From an uncultured Acetobacteraceae bacterium (GTDB lineage: Bacteria; Pseudomonadota; Alphaproteobacteria; Acetobacterales; Acetobacteraceae): a stretch of DNA of 58,303 nt. Made by a program: the position numbers and the translations under genes. Under the pieces are notes generated by a model. That model was not told where the DNA came from, did not search any database, and saw nothing but the letters and a program-made list of their open reading frames with translations. Within the stretch, counting starts at the first letter, position 1. Every line of letters begins with the position of its first letter. Shown in pieces: positions 48,636-56,735 of the stretch. The stretch spans positions 1 to 58,303 of the forward strand of contig CALMVO010000024.1 in NCBI GenBank assembly GCA_937873205.1, read 5' to 3'.

Positions 48636-49226
48636 ATGTCGTCCGCGCCCCGCCGCCTCGCCGGCCGTTCCCATCCCGGTCCGCGGTTTGGCCGCCTGCT
48701 GGCGCTGAGCATGGGGCTGTCGCCGATCGCCGTCTCGGGCTGCGCGGTGTTCTCGCCGCTGCCGACCGATCGCGGGCAGATGGTGGAGAAGCAGGACTAC
48801 GACAAGCTGATCCCGGGCACCACGACCCGCGCCGACGTCACCGCGCTGATCGGCTCGCCGACGGCCAAGGCGACGTTTGACGACAACACCTGGTTCTACA
48901 TCGGCGAGATCACCGCGCCGGTGCCCCTGGCGCATCCCAAGATCGAGCAGCAACAGGTGCTGGTGCTGAACTTCGACCAGGGCGGCGTGCTCCGCAGCCT
49001 GCGCCGGCTCGACAAGAGCAACGCGCACAACGTGGCCATGGTCGGCCGGACCACGCCTTCGCCCGGCAGCGACTCCACCTTCATGCAGCAGCTGATCGGC
49101 AATGTCGGCCGCTACAATCCGCTGAGCTCGCTGGGCGGCGACACGCTGGGCGGCTCGGGTGGCGCCGGCGGCCTCGGCAGCAACAACGGGCCCGGCCACG
49201 GTGGCGCCGGCAATACGCTGCCGTAG
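48636..49226 (+). CDS. bamE: BamE/SmpA-OmlA family outer-membrane lipoprotein
   Basis: A 196-residue lipoprotein with a long N-region, a signal helix (LLALSMGLSPIAVSG) and lipobox VSGC, Cys36. The domain reads YDKLIPGTTTRADVTALIGS and then TFDDNTWFYIGEITAP, the SmpA/OmlA fold of the BAM complex that inserts outer-membrane proteins. The C-terminal 45 residues are Gly/Ser/Asn-rich. Two repeats (49232-49296 and 49297-49404) follow its TAG stop. Confidence 0.88.
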   Translation: MSSAPRRLAGRSHPGPRFGRLLALSMGLSPIAVSGCAVFSPLPTDRGQMVEKQDYDKLIPGTTTRADVTALIGSPTAKATFDDNTWFYIGEITAPVPLAHPKIEQQQVLVLNFDQGGVLRSLRRLDKSNAHNVAMVGRTTPSPGSDSTFMQQLIGNVGRYNPLSSLGGDTLGGSGGAGGLGSNNGPGHGGAGNTLP

Positions 49227-49231
49227 GCGGC

Positions 49232-49296
49232 GAGGAAGGCCAGGGCTCCGCCCTGGACCCGCCAAGCGCCGCGGCCCTTGGATCCCATCTGGCCTT
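49232..49296. repeat. REP-like repeat (copy E)
   Basis: AAGGCCAGGGC-TCC-GCCCTGGACCCG is followed by a degraded second arm (GCCAAGCGCCGCGGCCCTTGG). It abuts the 108-bp element directly, and both lie between the convergent bamE and histidine-kinase genes. Confidence 0.6.
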
Positions 49297-49404
49297 CTAG
49301 AGCATCATCCGATCGAACGGACTCGTTCGATCGGATAAAGATGCTCGTCAAAACAACAAGCTAGAGGATGATCCGTCAGCCTAAGCGATCGGATCATCCT
49401 CTAG
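49297..49404 (+). mobile_element. 108-bp CTAG-bounded two-hairpin MITE-like element (copy 3)
   Basis: Same orientation as copy 1, from which it differs at two positions (one in the first hairpin loop flank, G to C in the second loop). Its right CTAG (49401-49404) provides the TAG stop of the histidine-kinase gene. An in-frame minus-strand reading across the element yields a short peptide shared with copy 1, but this is not a gene. Confidence 0.82.
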
Positions 49405-50897
49405 AACGGCAGCCTGATCCGCGCGCGCAGGCCGCCCAGGGGGCTGCGCTCCAGCCAGATGTCGCCGCCATGCGCCTGGATGATGTCGCGGGCGATGGTG
49501 AGGCCAAGCCCGGTGCCGCCGACCGAGCCGCTCTCGAACGCCCGGAACATCTGCTCGCGCCGATGGTCGGGGATGCCGGGCCCGTCGTCGTCGATCAGCA
49601 GCACAACCGCCCGCGCCTCCGCGATCGCGGTCAGCATGATGCGGCCACCGTGCCGCCTTGCGTTCTCCAGCAGGTTGGCCAGCACACGGCGGATGGCGAT
49701 CTGCCGCAGCACGATGTCGGGCATCGGCTGCACCGACACCGCCAGCACCTCAGCTCCGGCGCGCCGCGCCGCGGCCACCACCTCCTCCAGCAGCGGCGCC
49801 AGCGCCACCGCCTCCGCCTGCTCGGCGCCCTCGCCGCGCGCGAACGAGAGGTAGCCCTCGATCATGCGGTCCATCTCCTCGACATCGGCGACCATGCCGC
49901 CGATGTCGGGCGCCAGCGTCGACGCCTCCAGCCGGCCTTCGTGCGGCAGCATCGCCAGCGTCAGCCGCAGCCGGGTCAGCGGCGTGCGCAGGTCGTGCGA
50001 CACTCCGGCCAGCATCGCGGTGCGCTGCGCCACGAAGCGCAGGATGCGCTCCTGCATGCGGTTGAAGGCGCCGGCCGCCTTGCGCACCTCCTGCGCGCCT
50101 TCGGGCCGGATCGGGCCGGGATCGCGCCCCATGCCGAATGCCTCCGCCGCCCGCGCCAGCCGCCGGATCGCGCGGACCTGGTTGCGCATGAACAGGGCGG
50201 CGACCACGAACAGCAGCAGCGCGCTGCCCACCACCCACACCACGAACAGCCAGATCGGCCCGACATCGAGCCGCTTGCGCGGGGCCGCGACCTGCAGCAC
50301 CCCGTCCGGCAGCTGGAGCGCGATGTGCACGACGTGCGGATCGGCCAGCCAGTCGACGCTGAACCGCAGCCCGGTCTGCGCCAGCGCCGCCGCCAGGTCC
50401 TCGTCCATCGGCCCCAGCACGTTGGTCGAACCCGGGTGCAGCAGCCGGCGGTGCGGCTGCAGCACCATCTCGAGCTGGAACTGCGTGGCCGCACTGGCGA
50501 GCAGCCAGTCGCGATCGGCCCTGGTATGGGTGCGCTCCAGCAGCAGGATCGTCTCGGTGATCTCGCCGGCGACGGCGGTGGACAGCCGGCGGGAGACGAT
50601 GTCGAGGTGGCTGCCGTAGAACAGCTCGAGCGAGATGCCCTCGGTCACCACCAGCGGGATCAGCAGGATCAGCAGGGACCGCCCCAGCAGCGAGCGCGGC
50701 AGCAGCCGGCGCACCGGCCGGTCCAGCCTGAGCCGCCAGCCCGTCTGCACGCCGGGACCCGGCCGGGTCCGCCCCACGCGGCGGAGCAGGCGGCGGATCC
50801 GGCCCTCCCGCCGTCCGGATCGCGGCGGGACCGGCGGCTCCGGCGGCAGCAGCCGCTCGCCCGACCGCATCACCACGCCCGGCATCACGCCGGGCAT
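49401..50897 (-). CDS. Sensor histidine kinase (EnvZ-like)
   Basis: A 498-residue membrane kinase. Helix 1 (SLLILLIPLVVTEGISLELF) and helix 2 (IWLFVVWVVGSALLLFVVAA) enclose a periplasmic domain of about 150 residues. A HAMP segment follows, then the dimerisation H-box VSHDLRTPLTRLRLTL (His near 301) and the N-box LANLLENARRHGG. The G-boxes are DDDGPGIP and GGTGLGLTIARDII. The start overlaps the response-regulator stop by one base (TGATG). It is expected to phosphorylate the adjacent PetR-like regulator; the signal is unknown. Confidence 0.92.
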   Translation of the reverse strand: MPGVMPGVVMRSGERLLPPEPPVPPRSGRREGRIRRLLRRVGRTRPGPGVQTGWRLRLDRPVRRLLPRSLLGRSLLILLIPLVVTEGISLELFYGSHLDIVSRRLSTAVAGEITETILLLERTHTRADRDWLLASAATQFQLEMVLQPHRRLLHPGSTNVLGPMDEDLAAALAQTGLRFSVDWLADPHVVHIALQLPDGVLQVAAPRKRLDVGPIWLFVVWVVGSALLLFVVAALFMRNQVRAIRRLARAAEAFGMGRDPGPIRPEGAQEVRKAAGAFNRMQERILRFVAQRTAMLAGVSHDLRTPLTRLRLTLAMLPHEGRLEASTLAPDIGGMVADVEEMDRMIEGYLSFARGEGAEQAEAVALAPLLEEVVAAARRAGAEVLAVSVQPMPDIVLRQIAIRRVLANLLENARRHGGRIMLTAIAEARAVVLLIDDDGPGIPDHRREQMFRAFESGSVGGTGLGLTIARDIIQAHGGDIWLERSPLGGLRARIRLPF

Positions 50898-51613
50898 CAG
50901 GTTCCTGGCCGCAGCACGTAGCCGCGCCCGCGCACCGTGTGCAGGTAGCGCGGCTCGCGCGGATCGGCCTCGATGCGGCGGCGCAGCCGAGTCACCTGCA
51001 CGTCGATCGCCCGCTCGCCGGCCTCGTCCATCTCCAGCGTGCGCGCGATCGCATCGCGAGACAGCACCTCGTTCGGATGCCGCGCCAGCACGGTCAGCAG
51101 CGCCGACTCGCCCCCGGTCAGGTGCACGGTGCCGTCCGGCCCCTCCAGCAGGCCGCGCACCGGGTCGAACTCCATCGCCCCGATCCGGACCGGGCGGGCG
51201 TTCTCGGTCGGCGTCGGCGGCCCGATCCGGCGCAGCAGCGCGCGGAGCCGCAGCAGCAGCTCGCGCGGCTCGAACGGCTTGCCGAGATAGTCGTCGGAGC
51301 CCGCCTCCAGCCCGGCGATGCGGTCCTGCGGCTCGCCGCGCGCGGTCAGCAGCAGGATCGGCAGCTCCTGGCCGCCGTCGCGCAGCGCCCGGGTGAGCTC
51401 CAGCCCGTTCTCGCCTGGCATGGTGACGTCCAGCACCATGGCGTCCGGCTGCATGGCCCCCAGCAGGCGGCGCGCCTCGGCGGCGCTGGACGCGGTCGAG
51501 ACCCGGAACCCCTGCTCGATCAGGTAGCGCTGCAGCAGGCTGCGCAGCCGCTGGTCGTCGTCGACCACCAGCACGTGCGCGGCATCGGCCGGCGGTGGGG
51601 CGGCGTCGGCCAT
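50897..51613 (-). CDS. petR: OmpR-family response regulator (PetR-like)
   Basis: A 238-residue regulator. The receiver domain has Asp18-20 (VVDDDQ), the phosphoacceptor Asp62 (VLDVTMPG), Thr90 and Lys112 (GKPFEP). The C-terminal winged helix includes LTGGESALLTVLARHPNEVL and VQVTRLRRRIEADPREPRYL, then TVRGRGYVLRPG. The order MarR-RR-HK resembles the alphaproteobacterial petP-petR arrangement first described near cytochrome bc1 genes in Rhodobacter; no pet genes are visible here. Overlaps its neighbours by one base at each end. Confidence 0.9.
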   Translation of the reverse strand: MADAAPPPADAAHVLVVDDDQRLRSLLQRYLIEQGFRVSTASSAAEARRLLGAMQPDAMVLDVTMPGENGLELTRALRDGGQELPILLLTARGEPQDRIAGLEAGSDDYLGKPFEPRELLLRLRALLRRIGPPTPTENARPVRIGAMEFDPVRGLLEGPDGTVHLTGGESALLTVLARHPNEVLSRDAIARTLEMDEAGERAIDVQVTRLRRRIEADPREPRYLHTVRGRGYVLRPGT

Positions 51614-52209
51614 CAGCCCGCCGCCCGGCCCCGGTCCGCCGCCGGGCTCCGGGCTCCGCGCGGCTCCAGCAGATCGCGGGTCTGCTCGTCCATGACCCCG
51701 CGCATCACCCGCCGGAAGCCGTCCACCGCGGCGCCGCCGGCCTCGCGGTAGGCCGCCACCATCCGCTCGCGCTGCCGCTCGAACAGCCGGCGCTCCAGCG
51801 CCCGGCCCTCCTCGGTCAGGCTCAGCAGGCGCTGGCGGCGATCGCGCGGCCCCGGCACCTGCAGCACGAGGCCGCGCGCGACCAGCTCGGCCAGCACTCG
51901 CGCCAGGCTCTGCTTGGTGATCCGCAGCAGCGCCAGCAGCTCGCTGACCGCGATGCCCGATCGCCGGCCGATGAAGTGCAGCGCGCGGTGGTGCGCCCGC
52001 CCCAGCCCGAACTCGAGCAAGATGGCGTCCGCGGACGCGGCGAGGTCGCGGTAGGCAAAGAAGAACAGGTCCTGCGCCAGCCGCATCTGCTCCTCACGCA
52101 GGAACAGCAGCGCAGTGCCGGCCCCGCCCTCGCCCGGCGTCGGCCCCGGTCCACCCGCCGGACCCCGCTCCCGCACCCCTGCCTTCTGCTCCATCAACCT
52201 CGCGTCCAT
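51613..52209 (-). CDS. petP: MarR-family regulator (PetP-like)
   Basis: A 198-residue MarR protein. It begins after a Gly/Pro-rich leader with LFLREEQMRLAQDLFFFAYR, continues GLGRAHHRALHFIGRRSGIA, VSELLALLRITKQSLARVLA and the wing VLQVPGPRDRRQRLLSLTEE. It leads a three-gene operon with a response regulator and a kinase and is divergent from ilvE. It probably binds the inverted repeats in the 95-bp intergenic region. ATG 52209 or a later ATG 52194 could be used. Confidence 0.88.
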   Translation of the reverse strand: MDARLMEQKAGVRERGPAGGPGPTPGEGGAGTALLFLREEQMRLAQDLFFFAYRDLAASADAILLEFGLGRAHHRALHFIGRRSGIAVSELLALLRITKQSLARVLAELVARGLVLQVPGPRDRRQRLLSLTEEGRALERRLFERQRERMVAAYREAGGAAVDGFRRVMRGVMDEQTRDLLEPRGARSPAADRGRAAG

Positions 52210-52229
52210 GCACCGCCTGCAGGGCCGAA

Positions 52230-52272
52230 TTAAGACAGCTTCATTGACTTAATGGAAGTCGCCACCTAGTGA
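52230..52272. promoter_or_regulatory. Candidate operator and promoter between petP and ilvE
   Basis: Two overlapping inverted repeats, TTAAG...CTTAA (52230-52252) and CTTCATT-GACTT-AATGGAAG (52239-52258, one mismatch), lie in the only AT-rich part of the gap. TTGACT (52244-52249) with TAGTGA 17 bases on (52267-52272) is a plausible ilvE promoter overlapped by them. Confidence 0.4.
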
Positions 52273-52304
52273 CGGGGAACGACGTGAGCAGGAGGAGCCC
52301 GCCG

Positions 52305-53207
52305 ATGACCCTGATTCCGTTCGACGACCGGGACGGCTCGATCTGGTGGGACGGCGCGGTGGTGCCCTGGCGCGACGCCAAGCTGCACGTGCTGAGCCAC
52401 GGGCTGCATTACGCGAGCGCGGTGTTCGAGGGCGAGCGCGCCTATAACGGCCACATCTTCAAGCTGCGCGAACACACCGAGCGGCTGCTCGAGAGCGGCC
52501 GCATCCTGGGCTTCGAGATTCCCTGGTCCGCGGACCAGATCGACGAGGCGTGCCTGCAGACGCTGGAGCGCAGCGGCCTCACCGACGCCTACATCCGCCC
52601 GCTGGCCTGGCGCGGCTCCGAGCAGCTCTCGGTATCGGCGCAGGCGACCCGCATCCACCTGATGGTCGCGGCCTGGGCCTGGCCGAACCTGTTCGGCGCC
52701 GACCGCATGAAGGGCGTGCGCCTGGCGACCTCGAAATGGAAGCGCCCGCACCCCGAAACGGCGCCGATCCACGCCAAGGCGGCTGGCCTCTACATGACCA
52801 GCACGATGTCGAAGCACGATGCCGAGGCGCAGGGCTATAGCGACGCGCTGATGCTGGACTGGCGCGGCCAGGTCTCCGAAGCCACCGGCGCCAACATCTT
52901 CTTCGTGATGGATGGCGCGCTGCACACGCCGACGGCCGACTGCTTCCTGGACGGCATCACCCGCCGCACCGTGATGGCGCTGGCCGCCAAGCGGCAGATC
53001 CCCGTGGTCGAGCGCGCGATCATGCCCGACGAGATGGGGCACGCGACCGAGGTGTTCGTGACCGGCAGCGCCGCCGAGGTCACCCCCGTGCGCCAGATCG
53101 ACGACCTGCACTTCGACTCCGGCCTCGTCACGGCAACGCTGCTGAAGGATTACGAGGCGCTGGTGCGGATGGCCCCGGAGCAGGTCCGGCTGCAGCTCGC
53201 GGCCTAA
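52305..53207 (+). CDS. ilvE: Branched-chain amino-acid aminotransferase
   Basis: A 300-residue fold-type IV PLP enzyme that interconverts Leu, Ile and Val with their 2-oxo acids. The N-terminus DGSIWWDGAVVPWRDAKLHV and LSHGLHYASAVFEGERAYNG is diagnostic. The PLP lysine is Lys158 (HAKAAGLY), followed by GYSDALMLDWRGQVSEATGA and NIFFVMDGALHTP. ATG 52305 has an AGGAGGAG site about seven bases upstream. It converges with the COQ9 gene, with a four-base overlap of the stops. Confidence 0.94.
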   Translation: MTLIPFDDRDGSIWWDGAVVPWRDAKLHVLSHGLHYASAVFEGERAYNGHIFKLREHTERLLESGRILGFEIPWSADQIDEACLQTLERSGLTDAYIRPLAWRGSEQLSVSAQATRIHLMVAAWAWPNLFGADRMKGVRLATSKWKRPHPETAPIHAKAAGLYMTSTMSKHDAEAQGYSDALMLDWRGQVSEATGANIFFVMDGALHTPTADCFLDGITRRTVMALAAKRQIPVVERAIMPDEMGHATEVFVTGSAAEVTPVRQIDDLHFDSGLVTATLLKDYEALVRMAPEQVRLQLAA

Positions 53208-53845
53208 CCGGCCCGCCGACGCAGCCGACCGAGCCGTCCGACCGCAGCCAGCTGCCGGTCCAGGAACGCTTCGGTCTCAGGGCCGGCGCCGCGCCGCAGC
53301 CAGAACAGCAGCGTCGCCGAATACACCCCGGCCAGCAGCGCCCGCTTGCTGTACCAGCTCATGTCGGCCGAGCGGTCGCCGGCGGCGTGCCAGATCGTGT
53401 CGACCGTGCGCGCCAGCGCCCGCGCGCCGGCCGCCCGGTTGCCGGGCAGCGACAGCAGCGCCAGGCCGCGCCGGATGGCATCCCGGTCCGGCTCCGACTG
53501 CTCCAGCCGGATCAGGATCAGCGCCCGAACCCGCCGGCTCACCCGGTCCTCGCCCTGCGCAGCGCCGGCCGCCTCCATCGCGCGGTCGCCGAGGTCGCTG
53601 TGCGCCTCGACCATCTCCGCCGGGCCGCCCGGGAACAGCAGGTCGGCATCCGGACCGGCGCCCAGCCGTAGCGCCCGCTTGGTCCAGCCATGCTCCGGCA
53701 CCAGCGGCAGCATGGCGCGCAACGCCGCGTCGCGGGCGGGGTCGGGCTCGAACGGCGCCGCGAACCCGGCGCTGCCCGCCGCCATCAGCCCGGAAAGGGC
53801 GGCCGCCAGCGGCGGTGCGGCCAGCATCGTCCGCAGCAGCCTCAT
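53204..53845 (-). CDS. COQ9 family protein (ubiquinone biosynthesis)
   Basis: A 213-residue protein. The block LPLVPEHGWTKRALRLGAG, then DLLFPGGPAEMVEAHSDLGD, ARTVDTIWHAAGDRSADMSW and YSKRALLAGVYSATLLFWLR is the COQ9 signature. COQ9 binds lipid and helps deliver quinone intermediates to COQ7. The N-terminal 30 residues resemble a signal or membrane helix, but the conserved part begins near 40. ATG 53845 overlaps the deformylase stop by four bases. The Ala-Arg-rich C-terminus is variable. No other ubi gene is adjacent. Confidence 0.88.
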   Translation of the reverse strand: MRLLRTMLAAPPLAAALSGLMAAGSAGFAAPFEPDPARDAALRAMLPLVPEHGWTKRALRLGAGPDADLLFPGGPAEMVEAHSDLGDRAMEAAGAAQGEDRVSRRVRALILIRLEQSEPDRDAIRRGLALLSLPGNRAAGARALARTVDTIWHAAGDRSADMSWYSKRALLAGVYSATLLFWLRRGAGPETEAFLDRQLAAVGRLGRLRRRAG

Positions 53846-54378
53846 ACCGACGACCCCATGCCGAAGCGGGCATACTCCGTCTCGAACCCGAGACGGCCGA
53901 GATCGGCCATGCGCATCGGGTAGAGGATGCCGTCGAGGTGGTCGTGCTCGTGCTGCAGCACCAGCGCCAGGAAGCCGGTGGCCTCGCCCGACACCGGCGC
54001 CCCGTGCTGGTCGATCCCCTCGTAGCGGACCCGCGCCGGCCGCGGCACCGCGCCGCGCAGGCCGGGGATCGACAGGCAGCCCTCGGTCTGGGTCGCAACC
54101 TCGTCGCCGATCGCGGTCAGCACGGGATTGATCAGCGCCTGCACCGCCCGCGGCGGATCGTCTGGCCCGGTGCTGCGCAGCTCGGGCACCATGTAGACGA
54201 ACAGCCGCAGCGGCACGTGCACCTGCGGCGCCGCGAGCCCGGCGCCACCCGCGTCGATCATGGTCTCGATCATGTCCTCGACCAGCCGAGCGATCTCCGG
54301 AGTGCGGGGATCATCCACCGGATCGGCGCGGCGGAGCAGCACCGGGTGACCCATGCGGGCGATCTTCAACAAGGCCAT
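53842..54378 (-). CDS. def: Peptide deformylase
   Basis: A 178-residue Fe/Zn enzyme that removes the formyl group from nascent N-terminal formyl-Met. Motif 1 is GGAGLAAPQ (44-52), motif 2 EGCLS (99-103) with metal-ligand Cys101, and motif 3 QHEHDHLDG (142-150) with two His ligands and the catalytic Glu. The start is ATG 54378. It is coupled to the COQ9 gene rather than to fmt, its usual partner, so this may be one of two deformylases. Confidence 0.93.
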   Translation of the reverse strand: MALLKIARMGHPVLLRRADPVDDPRTPEIARLVEDMIETMIDAGGAGLAAPQVHVPLRLFVYMVPELRSTGPDDPPRAVQALINPVLTAIGDEVATQTEGCLSIPGLRGAVPRPARVRYEGIDQHGAPVSGEATGFLALVLQHEHDHLDGILYPMRMADLGRLGFETEYARFGMGSSV

Positions 54379-54613
54379 GGTCGCGCATCCCCGCTCGAAG
54401 CTATGAGGCCGAAACGCCAGCCCCGCGCGATCGACGCCCGGCCTATCAGCAAAAGGTCGACATGCCGCCGGCCTCGGGATGGGATTTGTGCATCCGGCGG
54501 TCGGCGTGCTATAGCGCCCGCTCTTCGGAACCCGGATATCCCCGGGTCCGGACATCCAGACGCCTCGACGCCCCCCAATGCGGCGCCCGACGCCAGCAGG
54601 AGATGACGGCCCA

Positions 54614-54817
54614 GTGCAGGTTCTTGTCCGCGACAACAACGTCGATCAGGCGCTCAAGGCGCTGAAGAAGAAGATGCAGCGCGAGGGCATCTTCCGCGAG
54701 ATGAAGCTGCGCCGGCACTACGAGAAGCCGTCCGAGCGCCGCGCCCGCGAGGCCGCCGAGGCCGTCCGCCGCGCCCGCAAGATGGAGCGCAAGCGCCTGG
54801 AGCGCGAGGGTTTCTAG
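54614..54817 (+). CDS. rpsU: 30S ribosomal protein S21
   Basis: A 67-residue S21. [20 protein letters not shown] and then [20 protein letters not shown] are diagnostic. The start is GTG 54614, eleven bases after GCAGGAG; the ATG at 54603 is out of frame and the in-frame upstream sequence is not S21. The gene ends TTC TAG, creating an uninterrupted CTAG. A strong hairpin follows. Confidence 0.95.
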   Translation: MQVLVRDNNVDQALKALKKKMQREGIFREMKLRRHYEKPSERRAREAAEAVRRARKMERKRLEREGF

Positions 54818-54850
54818 CCTTCGCCGACCCGACATTCTTGAGCCGTCGGC

Positions 54851-54885
54851 AACGGGCCGCAGCGTGATCGACGCTGCGGCCCGTT
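54851..54885 (+). terminator. Terminator-like hairpin after rpsU
   Basis: A perfect 15-bp stem, AACGGGCCGCAGCGT against ACGCTGCGGCCCGTT, with loop GATCG. No T run follows, so it is a GC-type terminator, or it may act in the leader of the next gene, whose ATG is two bases past it. Confidence 0.7.
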
Positions 54886-54887
54886 CC

Positions 54888-56735
54888 ATGTCTAGCCGGC
54901 CGCTGCGCCTGACCGCGGCCCTGCTGGCCCTGGCAGGCGGCGCCTTCGTCGTCGACGCGAGCTATCCCGGCTATCTCTATCCCGACTCGGTCGATCAGCT
55001 CGAACAGGCGATCAGCGGGCGCTTCGACGACTGGCATTCGCCGTTCATGGCGCTGGTCTGGCGCGGCCTGCTGCTGCTGGCGCCCGGGCCGGTGGGTCCG
55101 TTGCTGCTGCAGTGCGCGCTGATCTGGGGAGGCCTGGCGGCGCTGGCGATGCTGCTGGCGCCCCGCGCGGGCTGGCCGTCGCTGCTGCTGCTGGCCGTGC
55201 CGCTGCTGCCGGGCAGCTTCAACTATCTGGGCAACATCCACGTCGACACCCTCCTGGTGGGCTGGCTGCTGGCCGCACTCCCCTGCATCCATTTCGCCGA
55301 TCGCGAGGCCGGCACCCCCGGCGGGCGGCGGGTCGCCCGGATCGCCGCCAACGCGCTGCTGCTCTGCGCCGTGCTGACCCGCCCGAACGCGATCGTCGCC
55401 CCGATCCCGCTGCTGCTGCTGGCCAACCGCCGCCTGGGCCGGCGACGCATGGCGCTGGCCTCGGGCGCGATGCTGGCCTCGCTGCCGCTGCTGCTCTCGC
55501 TGCAGGCCGGGCTGCTGCACGCGACGCGGTTGCATTCGTCGGACGCGATCGAGACCTACGACCTGGTGGCCCTGTCCTACCACGAACGGCAGAACCTGCT
55601 CCCGGGCAGCTGGACCGCGGCGCAGGCGCACGACGCCACCAGCGCCTGCTACACCCCGGTGCAGTGGGATCCGGCCTGGACCGGACATTGCCGCTTCATC
55701 GTTGACGGGCTGCGGCGGCAGGGGCTATGGGGCTCGTCCCGCCTCGCCGGCGCCTGGTTGCGCGCCGTGATCCACCATCCGCTCGGCGCGGCGACGATGC
55801 TGCTGCCGCCCTTCAGGCTGGCGTTGTTCGACCCGAACTCGCAGTCGATGTTCTATCCAACTGACAACCGCTGGGGCTGGCATGTCCCCGACGACCCGCC
55901 GCGTCCGGCCAGCGCGCTGTCGCGCCGCTACGTCGACTGGCCCGTCGCGCGCTTCCTCGGCCGGCCCGCCTGCTTCGTATCGCTCTTGGTCGCCGGCCTG
56001 CTGCTGCTGCTGCGTAGTGGCGCCGCCGCCGGCGAGGAGGGACGTTTGGCGCTGGCCGTCCTCTGCTCGGGCCTGGCCTACCTGCTAAGCTACCTGCCGA
56101 TCCTGGTCTCGGCGGAATACCGCTACTTCTACTGGTGCGGGTTCGCGGCCTATACGGGTCTCGTGCTCGCCATGCTGGCAATCTATGCCCGTCCGCGCGC
56201 CCGGGCCCCGGTCCCCCTCGGGTTCGCTGGCGAAGCCGGCCTGATCCTCTCTGCCGCCGCCCTGGCCCTCGTCACCGTCTGCGCGGCGGCGACGCTGCCG
56301 ACGACGCGGCGGATCGTCGCGGTCACGCCGCTGGATGGCGGCCGGGTGCAGGTCGACGCCATCCGCGACGCCAACGTGCTGTTCTGGCGCCGGCGCGACT
56401 TCCCTGGCCAGATGGAGGACACCGGCTGGCACCCCGACGCCGGTGGCTACGCCGCCGACGGCAGCGGCGCGCCGCTGGTGGCCTCGATCGACGGGCTCGA
56501 CGAGGACCTCGAAGTGAGGCTGAGCGCGCCCGGACCGAGCCGGGTCCTGATCGCGAGCGATGGCTTCGCGCAATTCGTGGCACCGCCGCCCTCCGACCGC
56601 GGCGGCCTCAGCGTGATCGTGCCCGCGCGCCCGGCGGCGGCGGCGGCGATCGGCTTCTCGCTCGCCTGCGTCAGCGGCGTCGCGACGTCCTTCCTGCTCT
56701 GGCTGCTGCTTCTGCGCAGGCTGGCCCGCTCATGA
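54888..56735 (+). CDS. Polytopic membrane protein with C-terminal periplasmic domain, GT-C-like
   Basis: A 615-residue protein with about eleven membrane helices. Following helix 1 is the loop DASYPGYLYPDSVDQLEQAI, then FDDWHSPFMALVWRGLL. The D-S-x-D and D-W-H-S-P acidic/His loop is what many GT-C glycosyltransferases and related proteins have at the first extracytoplasmic loop. A large soluble part lies at about 215-330, and another near the C-terminus (about 480-590) before a last helix (FLLWLLLLRRL). The family is not known to me and the substrate is unknown. ATG 54888 is preferred; GTG 54864 lies in the hairpin. The stop overlaps uraD. Confidence 0.65.
   Translation: MSSRPLRLTAALLALAGGAFVVDASYPGYLYPDSVDQLEQAISGRFDDWHSPFMALVWRGLLLLAPGPVGPLLLQCALIWGGLAALAMLLAPRAGWPSLLLLAVPLLPGSFNYLGNIHVDTLLVGWLLAALPCIHFADREAGTPGGRRVARIAANALLLCAVLTRPNAIVAPIPLLLLANRRLGRRRMALASGAMLASLPLLLSLQAGLLHATRLHSSDAIETYDLVALSYHERQNLLPGSWTAAQAHDATSACYTPVQWDPAWTGHCRFIVDGLRRQGLWGSSRLAGAWLRAVIHHPLGAATMLLPPFRLALFDPNSQSMFYPTDNRWGWHVPDDPPRPASALSRRYVDWPVARFLGRPACFVSLLVAGLLLLLRSGAAAGEEGRLALAVLCSGLAYLLSYLPILVSAEYRYFYWCGFAAYTGLVLAMLAIYARPRARAPVPLGFAGEAGLILSAAALALVTVCAAATLPTTRRIVAVTPLDGGRVQVDAIRDANVLFWRRRDFPGQMEDTGWHPDAGGYAADGSGAPLVASIDGLDEDLEVRLSAPGPSRVLIASDGFAQFVAPPPSDRGGLSVIVPARPAAAAAIGFSLACVSGVATSFLLWLLLLRRLARS

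Noticed and set aside
49112-49351. Short minus-strand frame beginning MTSIFIRSNESVRSDDAL, with a similar one at 38528-38758
   Set aside because: The shared N-terminus is simply the translated 108-bp repeat; the remainders are unrelated, so this is not a conserved gene.
38704-49404. CRISPR array made of the 108-bp repeats
   Set aside because: Copies are kilobases apart, in both orientations, with no spacer structure or cas genes.
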